A stretch of DNA of 64,000 nt. Source: Beroe forskalii (taxonomy: Eukaryota > Ctenophora > Nuda > Beroida > Beroidae). The stretch spans positions 62,001-126,000 of the forward strand of contig WFMF01000069.1 of NCBI GenBank assembly GCA_011033025.1, given 5' to 3'. Positions 38,401 to 47,939 of this stretch are shown here, in pieces. The position numbers and the translations under genes were made by a program. Position 1 is the stretch's first letter, and the number at the start of each line of letters is the position of its first letter. The notes beneath the pieces were generated by a model that saw only the letters and a program-made list of their open reading frames with translations, was not told where the DNA came from and ran no database searches.

Positions 38401-38461
38401 GGGTTACTCTGAATCTGAGGAGATTCCTTCTTCTTCCAGAATACCCTCTACAGATTGCTGA
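23455..38461 (+). CDS. Adhesion-type (class B2) GPCR, ~35 exons
   Basis: Coding exons chosen by GT/AG sites and phase: 23455-23617, 23805-23976, 24158-24388, 24597-24778, 24926-25115, 25258-25347, 25649-25846, 26205-26371, 26509-26629, 26897-27037, 27506-27592, 27820-28006, 28318-28513, 28736-28859, 29109-29371, 29524-29628, 29829-29896, 30095-30240, 30444-30604, 31667-31789, 31953-32041, 32466-32550, 32772-32952, 33087-33239, 33488-33637, 33782-33885, 34062-34178, 34801-34855, 35236-35329, 35592-35702, 35915-36027, 36943-37109, 37293-37416, 37547-37804, 37953-38461. About 1,800 residues: signal peptide (FLIVLISLFAVLSA), two LamG/pentraxin-like regions (about 55-505 and 580-750; DVVLWDNVLP motif), HormR (exons 18-19), GAIN (to about 1,258) with a degenerate GPS, seven membrane helices (exons 26-33), and a Ser/acidic tail. 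Phase breaks by one base in exons 3, 23 and 32. The exon 4/5 join and the tail frame are uncertain. The ligand is unknown; surface location is inferred. Confidence 0.85.
24812..24912. repeat. GAGATTGTGA short tandem repeat at an exon 5 acceptor
   Basis: About ten degenerate 8-11-bp units of GAGATTGTGA/GAGATTATGA in GPCR intron 4, ending right before exon 5. The exon 4/5 phase cannot be closed here, so the true acceptor may lie inside the repeat. Confidence 0.75.
27143..27193 (+). pseudogene. Duplicated fragment of GPCR exon 11
   Basis: ACTCTCTGACTTCAG plus the first 27 or so coding bases (GATTCGGCTTCACA, then AACGAAGCCCTGAACTT) repeat those of exon 11 at 27484-27532, about 340 bp downstream. 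The copy lacks the rest of the exon and runs into intron sequence, so it has an acceptor but no matching donor. Confidence 0.75.
27609..27785 (+). repeat. GATCGGGTCCAT MITE-like element, copy B
   Basis: In GPCR intron 11. Starts CCCTCTGACGTTTTAAC, then GATCGGGTCCATATTGG, GTCTAAACTGGATACATC, AAGTATCCCAAAAACCCGAT and GGGCGCGT. Order and sequence match copy C read on the other strand. The inner ends (GATCGGGTCCAT / TGGACCCGAT in copy C) are inverted repeats. Confidence 0.7.
28268..28342 (+). repeat. Tandem duplication of the exon 13 acceptor
   Basis: A ~50-bp unit CTGACTCNTTCCC(C)AG followed by GATAGATAGCGGTTTC occurs twice; the second copy is the acceptor that gives open phase for exon 13 (start 28318). 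The first provides an alternative acceptor at 28271, which would add bases before the exon. Confidence 0.75.
29216..29325 (+). repeat. In-frame coding minisatellite in GPCR exon 15
   Basis: A 21-bp unit (GTCACTAGGGGATACGATGA plus C) is repeated about five times with one shortened unit, coding Val-Thr-Arg-Gly-Tyr-Asp-Asp repeats. All units keep the frame. Two or three units contain an exact TGACGTCA octamer. The segment sits in the extracellular part between the second LamG-like region and HormR. Confidence 0.85.
30553..31529 (+). repeat. 16-copy 62-bp minisatellite made of an exon/intron junction
   Basis: Thirteen units of 62 bp and three of 57 bp (lacking five bases of GGCCCG). Each starts GTTCCGGCCCGGTCACAGC and ends CCAAACAGGTTTGTTCAG. 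The first unit overlaps the last 52 coding bases of GPCR exon 19 (through LLDITKQ) and its donor CAG/GTTTGT. Each later unit repeats that coding end, the donor, and an acceptor-like TTGTTCAG before the next unit. 62 is not a multiple of three and the unit has no stop in any frame, so the whole block is open in all three frames. Confidence 0.95.
33488..33637 (+). other. Degenerate GPS exon of the adhesion GPCR
   Basis: Codes the end of the GAIN domain just before the first membrane helix. It retains a Cys-x-Cys start (KCYCAVENI), a Trp (GPWDKSGV) and one late Cys (VICQVTGINRTVAIV). The canonical GPS has a Cys after SG, a CxC pair, and His-Leu-Ser/Thr where self-cleavage occurs. Here the SG-Cys is Val, the second Cys of the pair is Val, and His-Leu-Thr reads roughly Ile-Asn-Arg. 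Self-cleavage is therefore unlikely, as in some other adhesion GPCRs. Confidence 0.7.
34612..34790 (-). repeat. GATCGGGTCCAT MITE-like element, copy C
   Basis: In GPCR intron 27, opposite orientation to copy B. Its two inner ends are TATCGGGTCCATTTTGGG and AATATGGACCCGAT, an inverted repeat. The outer part ends AAAACGTCAGAGGGTT, matching CCCTCTGACGTTTT of copy B. Confidence 0.7.
34891..34933. repeat. Three-copy CACTGATTTTATA repeat
   Basis: A 14-bp unit repeated three times in GPCR intron 28. No function seen. Confidence 0.8.
35177..35195. other. Perfect 8-bp stem, 3-nt loop hairpin
   Basis: ACTCACGC-GTG-GCGTGAGT in GPCR intron 28, within a GC-richer stretch (35090-35205) unlike the surrounding intron. 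May belong to a short interspersed element; no RNA family was recognised. Confidence 0.4.
35508..35602 (+). repeat. Triplicated exon 30 acceptor
   Basis: A ~33-36-bp unit ending (A)ATTCAGGACTACCT occurs three times. The third copy is the acceptor for exon 30 (35592), which opens the fourth membrane segment. The two upstream copies provide alternative acceptors with the same first exon bases. Confidence 0.8.
36341..36635. repeat. Fold-back (inverted repeat) element in GPCR intron 31
   Basis: Arms of ~56 bp at 36341-36396 and 36579-36635 are inverted copies at about 75% identity; both contain TTTTTGAGCAA and AAACTTTCAGGATATT (right arm as reverse complement). The loop is ~180 bp. No coding content; a MITE or snap-back element is likely. 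Confidence 0.6.
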
Positions 38462-39560
38462 CAGTATTACAGTAATCTCTTTTTCATCATTTAGCCAATT
38501 CACAACGTCAAAAAGCTTTAAACAATCGCAATATCGTACGCAGCCGCACGTCCTACGTATTTATTTTGCAATACCTATTCGGCAGTCTTGTTTTGTAAAA
38601 GTTGATCGTTTGGTTCACGGTCGACTTCACTTTTAGGTCGTCAGCCTCAACTCTAATAGTCATTGTGCTCCAGGCTCTAGCACTGAGATTTCCCTTCATC
38701 ATCTGCTTAATGCTTTTGGTGGGTGGTTTGAATATGTCACATATTTCTTCTTTTCATCCCGTATTGAACATTCAGCCTTGTCCCGAAACCCGATTAAATT
38801 ACCTTATTATTGTTATGCTTGTACCAGTGTACTTGCTTACTTGCGGCTAAGAAAACTCAGGTAATCGAATCTTTCCGGGTCTGAATGACGGAATGTTTAA
38901 ATGTTTCACGAACTAGGAATTGGATTATTATATACTTTGCATATTTTATCCTCGGATGTACTCAGCGTGTACATTTCACACCCAACAGATTCTCGTCGTG
39001 TGCGGATCTTTCCTCTTTCCTGATGTTTCTTTTGTTTGTGTTTGGTACATCACCTGCGGCTTTTTCAGTATCCATGAAAAGGATTAACGAATATTCGCTC
39101 CCATTAGTTTGCCCCTTACTGGCAACCATTACATAATTTTTAGGAATTTCCATGAGGCCACCATCTATTTTAGTACTATAGATTGCTAGATTGCTGATGA
39201 GCGTATGCTATGCTTTTTAATTAAGTAATAAGTTTGCGCTGGTAGGCCTTGTATAGTGTCATTTATCATTGACATCGTCAAAATTTGTTATCATTATTGG
39301 GGTAATTATTAATAGCTCTGTTCTTCGTCCATCCTTTGATTGACTCTTCAACTTCTATACACCGGTTAAACGACAGCCACTTGCCACTCTATTCTTTGAA
39401 AACGATGTCATCTCAAGTCTCAACTACCTATCAATCTTGCTTTCATCTTAAACAACTCTCTTGTCTTCGGTATATTCTTGTTTACACTTCATCCATTCCT
39501 CTTAATCCCAAGTAAGAACGATTTTAATGGTTCAACGTTATCAATTTACTTAATTGTGCT

Positions 39561-39605
39561 GTAATAATGACGTCATCCTAACCGCCTATTTTTCGTATAT
39601 GGGCA
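39561..39605 (+). repeat. Dispersed TGACGTCA-type short element, partial copy
   Basis: TAATAATGACGTCATCCTAA followed by CCGCCTATTTTTCG: right half of the family core with its usual right flank. Confidence 0.5.
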
Positions 39606-39943
39606 TACCTATGTATTCTACAGCACAGGTTACTGCACAAATACCTGAAGACTATTGTTGAAAAGGTTGATGTATACTTCATCAATTAAATATAAAATAG
39701 TCAATAAAACGTTCAAGACGAGCTATAATATTCATTTGATAAATCCATTCATTGCTGATTGCATTGCAATAATATGAGCTTAATGTCAGACTGCTTCCTA
39801 AATAAGTACTAATTCCTAGGAATAGATAAATTTAGACTCCAGTTGAAATTGGCATGATGAATTTGAAGTTATACTATTGTTTAATAAGTCAACTGAAATC
39901 ATACGCAGTGAAAACGCACGAAATCAGGCGCTGTGGCGTTCTA

Positions 39944-39980
39944 AACTCATCACTTTAAACCATAATAATGACATCCACCT
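39944..39980 (+). repeat. Dispersed short element, copy
   Basis: CATCACTTTAAACCATAATA then ATGACATCC: family core with one mismatch in the octamer. Confidence 0.5.
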
Positions 39981-41492
39981 GTCATTCTACCCATGACATT
40001 GGTACGGGTAGAATTCTCATCGGAGCCGCACTGATCAGTGATCATATCCTCCCTAGAGAACTGGATAATACTGCCCACTAACTTTTAATGATATATTTTA
40101 GTAGTTGAGTGCTCATTGACCTGCCTCGCTGAGATAATAAGAAAATAATTGCACTATATTGAGCTAGGAAATAATATAGGAGCTTAATTATTTGTGTTGT
40201 TGTCTTTGACTTGAACGTTAATCTATATGCGATGTATTACATCTACAATAATAGGCGGTTAATTGTGACGTCAGTTCCACCTTTCAGAGTGAGCAATTGT
40301 TCTCGAAAAGTCGCGTGTTCCACACTTGCGCCGGCTGTTTGTGTTCTTGTTGTTGTCTTTAACCTCATGAAGCCAGGAACAACTGGCTACGCAGTACCAG
40401 TGTTGTAGTATTATTATGTGGGTCGTGTGTTTAGACTGTTTTATGTGTTTTATTTGTACATGGTCAGGTAACGCGTGTGTATACAATGTTTTAGTGTACC
40501 TTTAACATATAAATTTTGCTCCATTTAGGTAACGACATTGTGGTGATATTTATTCAGGTCCATCTTTGATTTTGTGGATAGCTACACGAGCAAAATTTTG
40601 CCAACTTTTCCAATCTTAACATTGAGGAATTCTTTGTTCGGAATCTAAATGCAACTCATAATTCGGCAAAAGATTTTTGTAGTTTATTTGAAATTTTCCG
40701 TGTTGATAGTTTTGAATTTTTGGAAGCTTTCATAATATTTCCAAATGGAAATTTCCTGCAGCTAATATAAAACTGTAATTTTGACCAATCAGGACGTTTA
40801 GCAAGTCCGCAGTATTGAAATTAAACCATAAACTCCACCTTATCAATAGGTTGATGAGATGACGTCATTTTCAGGGTTTTGAGTGATCTATTAACAACAC
40901 CCCTACTTTTTGTGTACGGTCAGTGTGGTGTCTGGCCCACCTGGCGAGTTTAGAACTGTTCAACGACGGGTGATATAATGATATCAGCAGTACCTTCCAT
41001 TATTATTAGCATTATGGTTTACGTTTTAGACTTCGTACGCCAATTTTATGAGCTCAAATCATTGAAACACGTTGAATAGCGACTGAAAACGGCCAAATTT
41101 ACCGATATTTTCCTATCATAGACTCATGCGGTTATGAACTCGTGGTAATTTCATATGAATTTTAGATTTACTTAGATACACTCACTGACTCTTGAAAATG
41201 CCTAAACACAGCTTTCCAGATCTTCAGATTTGATTTTGCTGACCCTTTCAAAAGCAACTGTTGATGAAAATTACCTGGACTCTCAGGAAATTAACTATTC
41301 AAACGTTCAAATTGGCCCTCATTTTGGGTACAGAAGCACCACAAACTCGATTCTCCAGCTGGTTACAACAGTGAACTATTCTCACTCCTAAATCTCCCCT
41401 CCTCGTGTAAACACAGCTGTATTCGCACTCATTTGCCACCGCACTGGAGAATTAGCATAAAATGGGCGTGTTCGAGCAGTAGAATGCTAAAA

Positions 41493-41536
41493 GTGACGTC
41501 ACCTCCACAGTTCTGGTCGTGTGTTGATGACGTCAT
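41493..41536. promoter_or_regulatory. Pair of CRE-like palindromes upstream of the SAM-PTB gene
   Basis: Two 10-bp palindromes, GTGACGTCAC (41493-41502) and ATGACGTCAT (41527-41536), 34 bp apart, followed by a CpG-rich segment and AATATATGA near 41570. They lie about 1.1 kb before the first assigned ATG of the SAM-PTB gene. CREB/ATF binding is plausible; promoter role is inferred. Confidence 0.45.
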
Positions 41537-42608
41537 ACCGTGCTCTGCTCTCATACGCGCGGCAGGGGAATATATGATGATGACTGCGACCGTGTAGTGC
41601 TGTATATAGATTAGTTTTTGTGTGTTTTAGTGCATTTAAATCGCGTTCAGTATATGTTATTTAGTGTTGTTAATGTGTATAACGAGTGTTTTCGAAGATG
41701 TGGTTTTTTTTTGCACAGTTTATATTTTTGTGGGTACTGCGGAGTTTTTATTACGGTAAGCAATGAACGACCTTGGATCAGGTGTGTTGGATATCATTTT
41801 AGTCAATTCTGGATGGTAGTAGCATTATGAAACTATCGATAGCTCTTTTAAACTAAGTACTTTCAAGAATCAGCTCAGATCTTTTAGACCTGAAAGCACA
41901 AAGGTTACCTAGCTCATCTGGTATTCGATTTTGAAAATTTCCAGTTCTGATAATTAACTTATTTTAGAGCTAATAGCACGAAAGATAGTACCATTGATAT
42001 CACAAAAGGATAGCATCTTATGATTCCTGAATAGGGTAGTGTAGCTCGGTGTGGAGTGCATTGTTGACAATGTTATTGTTATCAGAGCACCATGTTTGAG
42101 TGTAATGTGGCTTTGTTTTCTTGTGTGGAGTTAGCCAAAGGCAATGGGCGGTGTGGCTTGTATTATTTGTACAAGTTTGGGAGAGTTGAAAGAAATATTC
42201 GAGCTCTGATTGTAGTAATCGTCTGAATTTGAATCTGTTCCACAGTATTTCGTTACACTATTTAGACTTAGATTCAAAAATAGTGATTTGTGGCTCGCAA
42301 GAATATTCCGCATATCATGCTCATGATTTATTTTTAGGCTGAGACATTTTTATTGAATGGCTGCCGGGGAAATGGAACCTTATTCAATTGAATTGACTCT
42401 CAATTTTGTTTGCAATAATATGCAACTTTTTCCTTTAATTCAGCCATATTATAGTTGTTTCCGAATCAATATTATATTAGTTTTCCTGGGTAAAACCATT
42501 TTCTGAATTTATAATGAAGCTTGTTATTCCAAAAACATTTCTTATGCTCTGTATCATGACACAACTTACTTTTTTTGTTTATCTAGAAAATCTGTGAAGT
42601 TTCAGATC

Positions 42609-45600
42609 ATGACTGAGAAGTGGGAAGTTCTTGCAGACTTATCTTTCATTCATGAAGGTAGAACTAGAAATAGCTTCTCAATATCAATTTCATAGATTCT
42701 TGGGGACATTTTGGTCAAGTTTTGCATGGAAAGCTATTAATTATTTTGTCCCATTTTTTCATCACCCAGGACCGAGGTTCAATCTCAATTCCTCTGACTG
42801 TTTCAGACAATTCATTTGAAGAATGGTTGGTTCAGATAGGGCTAGAAGAGCTCCGGGACGTTCTTGAAGCCCATGGGTGGGACAATGTGGACTTCATCAA
42901 CGGGACCATCCAGAAAATAGACTTCCAGAACATGGGCATCCGAGACAAGACCAAGAAGTAATTCAATTCATAGAACAGCTTTCAGGAATATTCGTTTATC
43001 TTTTGATTCATGAAACTTCGTTCTATTCAGATTTATTTTTCACACTTCCAGTCAATCAATTTCGTGGATTTGACTTCAATTGTTATTTAACGTTGGAATG
43101 ATCTCGCAGGGCGTTGATGTCTTCTATCGACGAAGATTTGGCAGATTTCCACAATAATTCTCTTCCTGGTACAGTGGAGGAGTGGTTGGACACCATCCAC
43201 CTTAGCAGATACCTCAACAGATTCTTATCCAATAGAATATGTGAGTTACTCTTCATCACAGAGTTTTCCTTCGCTTGTAGCAACACTTCACTTTAAAGTT
43301 TAACTAGCAACATCGAAAACAACCTAAAAATAGTGTGCTGTACATCACCAAATTGTCCAAAAAGCTGAAAAACGCCTCTTTTCCAGGTTCATTGAACCGG
43401 GTGGTTAAGATAGTCGAGTCAGATCTGACTAAGGTGTTCGACATCCATCCCATCGGACATCGTCGCAGGATAATGAAGTCTATTCGAGATATCAAGAACC
43501 TCCTACAGCTAGATGAGGAGAACGAGAAAAAGGTAAAACTTTCATATTGACAGTAATTGTGGTATTCAAAATTCTGGTTGGGCTTAAAAAATGGGGATTT
43601 TCAACTAAATCCCTCACCAAATTTTTATGTGATTGATTAGTTAATTGTGGCAGATGTAATGTTGATTGTGGGAAAATAGGATTTTTTGTGGGAATATTGG
43701 ATTTTTTAACGAAAAGTCCAAAAAATTTCACCTCGTAAGGTATACTTTGGCTCGATAGAGCCAATTTATTACTACACCGCGGCTTCTCGTCATCGGTCAT
43801 ATTGATGACTTCACTTTTCATTTTGGGCAGAATCCTGGCCATAAAACCGGTCCTGATTTATATTATTTAGCCCCTTTATTTGATAATAATGACATTATTC
43901 AAAAAACATATAAGATCACCATTCACTATTCGTATGATTTAAACCACTGCGAATACCCTAAAAATGCTAAAACCACTAATGACGTACCAATGTCTGAAGC
44001 TTAGCAATACAAGGGACTGGCCGCTTCTTCATGTGTCCAGTTCATGCCATACATATTAGAGAGATTCCTGTTCAAAAGTGTCCAACAATCGTTATTAAGT
44101 CCAGGAGCATCAAGTACTCTTCTGCAATACTCTCGTGCCTCACATTCAAATCGATCCAGTGCACTACAATGTAGTGCTAGCTGCTGTATACAGGTGTGTT
44201 TTGACTCTCTGGTCCAAGTCTGTTCTCGGATTACAGTTTGTAGTTCTTTAGTGCTGCACAGCCGAGATCATAATAATATGAGATCACTCAAAAACACTGC
44301 TTGGAGTTGGAGTTGAAAATGAAGTCATTGATGAGGTCATGCATCATAGAATGCTGGTATTAGGTCATAGAAAGCAAAATGTCATAATGGGGTCACACAT
44401 CGGAATGTTTAAGCCTTTTAGATTTTAGAATTTCGCTCCATGTATACCACCTAGCCTGGCGTTCTTTCATGACCCGTGCGCGCGCCAGACATCGTCTGGC
44501 AAATGCCTCTCATTTTATTTATCTAAAACCATGTTATATTCCTCAGAGGAGGGTCAGCATAACCCAGAAACGAGTGGTATGGAAACGATCTGAGAACGAC
44601 ATCAGAAAGGGAATATTCTACTGGGTTTGGTGAGTATACTGGGTTATTTCTGAAAGATTGTCTTGATAGTACCGATAAGAAGATGCTTCGAAAATGCAAT
44701 GGAACAATGATACTATGTAGCCGAATAAAATTTCTGTTCTCCAACTTTGTTTCGATCCTTAACTTCTTCTATCATTATTGCTCATATTCAGTTACTTCGG
44801 CTGTGACAAGGTGGAGTCCTCTGATAACTCCGAAGAAGTGAGACGAATCTGCACTAAACAACAGGTATATTTTACATGAGTTTCCATTTACTTCTTAAAA
44901 TGCTGCACCCAAATAATAGGCGCTTTTCTGTCTCTAAATGCGCACATTAACCCTTGATAATGACGCCATCCCCACCCGCCTACTTCTCGTTCGCGGTCTG
45001 TATACCCTCACATGCCTCCCAGAACAAAGCCCGGAAGGAGATCAAGTTCCCCACGGAGTTCAACATGAAGATATCCTCCACTAAGGTGGATCTCATTGAC
45101 AGACTTACCCTCGGTACCATCCAGACTTTCCGTCTAAAAGGTGGAGGATTTTCGAAGCTCCTTGGCAGAATTTCTGATTTAATTCATGATATTTTGGCTA
45201 TTTTTCGATTTTAACTGCATGCCGGAAAGGGTTCCATGTATAAAACATAAAAGTCGTATCAAAATAAAAAATGTTCCCATTAATTCCAAAATCGCATGAT
45301 TTCCTACCCTTGCAGATATCTCCTTCGTATCACGAGCTAAGGGTAACCCTCTCTTTTTCTGTTTCGTGTACAATGCTGACAGGAGTAAGGGTCTCAAGAT
45401 GTGTCACGTGTTCAAGGCTCAAACTCGGGTGAGTAAAAATTGTTTCACAGGATTCAACTCAATCAGGAGGATAGATATTTAACAATAATGTTCTATTACC
45501 CCAACTCCACATCTTAGAAATCCTAAATTTCTATTCTTAGATTCTTACTCTCTTAAACTCCCGTTCGACTTAACGACTTTGAGAGGTTGTAAAAGTTCTC

Positions 45601-45770
45601 AACTCTTCTAAACCTTCTAAGCTTCTAGAACACCTCAATTTACATCCCTGCACAGTGCACCCCCTCAGGATGCAGCATACGGCACCTGTTCCACGATAGC
45701 ACAAGCCTTTGACGTGGGGTACACTGACGAGAGAGCTCTTTCAGAGGACAACGAGGAAATCCCTCCTTAG
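42609..45770 (+). CDS. ANKS1-like SAM-SAM-PTB adaptor
   Basis: Nine coding exons with unbroken phase: 42609-42657, 42807-42957, 43110-43240, 43387-43532, 44547-44629, 44792-44864, 45023-45140, 45316-45428, 45669-45770; 321 residues. SAM1 is about residues 18-70 (FEEWLVQIGLEELRDVLEAH). SAM2 spans exons 3-4 (VEEWLDTIHLSRYL, then HPIGHRRRIMKSI). The PTB domain spans exons 5-9: FYWVCYFGCDKVESS, FRLKDISFVSRAKGN, KMCHVFKAQTR and the C-terminal helix TIAQAFDVGY. Tandem SAM followed by PTB is the C-terminal layout of ANKS1A/ANKS1B (Odin/AIDA-1), adaptors that bind NPxY motifs and ubiquitin or Eph receptors. The ankyrin repeats are absent here: either the gene starts at the ATG at 42609 (an acceptor-like TCTAG lies just upstream), or upstream exons are missed. 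Cytoplasmic signalling scaffold is inferred. Confidence 0.85.
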
Positions 45771-46583
45771 TTAGTACATGTTATACATGCCTTACTCGTG
45801 AAAAGTTGGCGGGAGCCTGGTTATCATGCCATATATGGAGTTATCTCAGAAACGCCTTATATGGAAGTATTTTGTTTGGCTTATTTTTGACATCTATGGA
45901 ATCTATTCATGTCGACCATTCGCATGAAATATATCTACCAAATTTTGCCTGATAGAATTCACCCCGCCAACATTTCACTGGCAACCAATTGTTCAGAGAC
46001 ACTTCGATAAGCCAGCGTCCGAGAAAATGTTTCTCTGGGCTAACGTGGTTTGTTGTGAAAATATTACGTTAAAAGACTTATTTAACGTTTAATAAGACAG
46101 AATATTGCACTCTGTTGGCCTGTTGCAGACTATCCGGGTTTGGTTGCTTTTGTAACCTCATCGCTGGGATTTCGGTGCCCTTATTCTGCAACACAATACA
46201 ATTTTGAAATGAAATTTTTGGGTAACAGTAGGATTTTGTAAAGGACATGGGTGATGAATTGCAAAAAAACTTAAAAAAACCTTTTTATATTTTTTTTGAT
46301 TTAAAAAAAACCAAAAAAAACTTGCAAACACCCCCCCTAAAAAGCGAAACCACTATTGACGTACTACAATGTCTGAAGCTTAGCAATACAAGGGACTGGA
46401 TGCTTCTTCATGTGTCCAGTTCATGCCATCCAATAGAGATTCCCGTTCAAAAGTTTCTTAAACTACGTCTCAATCGTGATTAAGTGCTCTTCAGCAAGAC
46501 TCTCGTGTTAAATTCAAATCGATTAATTGCACCAAGAGTGCTCCGTATACAGGTGTTTTTTTACCTTTTGCCCAAAGGCTGTT

Positions 46584-47109
46584 CCGGATCGGGGGGATCG
46601 GGGACCAAGACACGAGGCCGGGGTGGGTGGTGTTTGGGCCCTTTGGCGAAATCCGCCAGTCCAGTGTACTAACGAGGTGGCCCCTTATGGAAAATAAAAT
46701 CATTGCCCAAATCATATTTTTTCCTATTTGGGCTTTTTTTTTGAATGACCTAATTTTTGGGTCCCAAAAAAATTGTATTAAATTTCAGTTAGTACACAGG
46801 ACAAACTGCTCATGAGATTGGGTCCCTACAAAACGACAAATTTCAGTTAGTACATGGGACAATCTGCAGCGTTTTATGCTCATTTAGGGGTGGGTACCTT
46901 CAAATGGTGACAAATATCCAGTTAGTACAGGGGACAATCTGCCGCTTGGATAGGTTTTTATGCTAATTTTGGGGTGGTCACTACAAATGGTGCCAAATAT
47001 CACTTAGTTCATGGGATTATCTGAAGGGGTGGTGGGTGGTATTTCAAAATTGGGCAAAAAATCACTTAGTACCCCTCGTGTCTTGCACTCAATCCATGAT
47101 CCCCCCCGC
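46584..47109. mobile_element. MITE-like insertion with imperfect terminal inverted repeats
   Basis: Absent from the matching place in copy 1 (44221-44233), so its limits come from comparison. Left end has CGGATCGGGGGGATC then CCAAGACACGAGG; the reverse complement of the right end has GAGCGGGGGGGATC then GCAAGACACGAGG. Inside are five degenerate tandem units containing (A)TCAGTTAGTACA-GGGACAATCTGC at about 46788, 46841, 46917, 46998 and 47060. No coding frame. No clear target duplication beyond two bases. Confidence 0.6.
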
Positions 47110-47939
47110 TCGGATTACAGTTTGTAGTTCTTTAGTGCTGCACTGCCGAGATCATAATATGAGATCACTGAAAAACACTACTTGAGCTTGGAGTTGATTA
47201 TGAAGTCATTGCTGAGGTCATGCATCATAGAATGCTGGTATTAGGTCAGACTGCAAAATGTCATAATGAGGTCACACATCGGAATGTTTAAGCTTTAAAG
47301 ATTTTAGATTTTCGCTCAACTATACCACCTAGCCTGACGTTGTTTGACCCCTGCGCGCGCCAGACAACGTCTGAAGAATTCCGCCCATTCTATTTATCTA
47401 AAACCATGTTATATTCCTCAGAGAAGGGTCAGTATAACCCAGAAACGAGTGGTATGGAAACGATCTGAGAACGACATCAGAAAGGGAATATTCTACTGGG
47501 TTTGGTGAGTATACTGGGTTATTTCTGAAAGATTTCCTAAAAGTACCGAAAAGAAGATGATTTGAAAAATGTTATGAAACATTAACAGTGCTAAGTTGCA
47601 GAATAAAATTCTTGTACTTTTTTCTTGTTTTTTGTCATCATTTATCACTCTGAATATTCAGTTACTTCGGCTGTGACAAGGTGGAATCCTCTGATAACTC
47701 CGAAGAAGTGAGACGAATCTGCACTAAACAACAGGTATATTTAACATGAGTTTCGTTTTACTTCTGAAAATGCTTTTTCAAATTCAATGCTGCACCCAAA
47801 TAATAGGCGCTTTTCTATCTCCAAATGCGTGGCCGTGATGACGCGCTCCCGCCTACTTCTCGTTCGCGATGCCAACATACCCTCACATGCCTCCCAGAAT
47901 AAAGCTCATAGGAGAGATCAAGTTCCCCCATTCAACATG

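Larger units (their letters stand above)
38462..41490. other. Intergenic region, no gene recognised
   Basis: About 3 kb with no exon chain. Holds two copies of the dispersed TGACGTCA element. Ankyrin-repeat exons expected upstream of an ANKS1-type gene were looked for and not seen. Confidence 0.45.

Noticed and set aside
42609-45770. Full-length ANKS1 with ankyrin repeats
   Set aside because: No ankyrin-coding exon was found upstream back to 38.5 kb, so only the SAM-SAM-PTB part is claimed.
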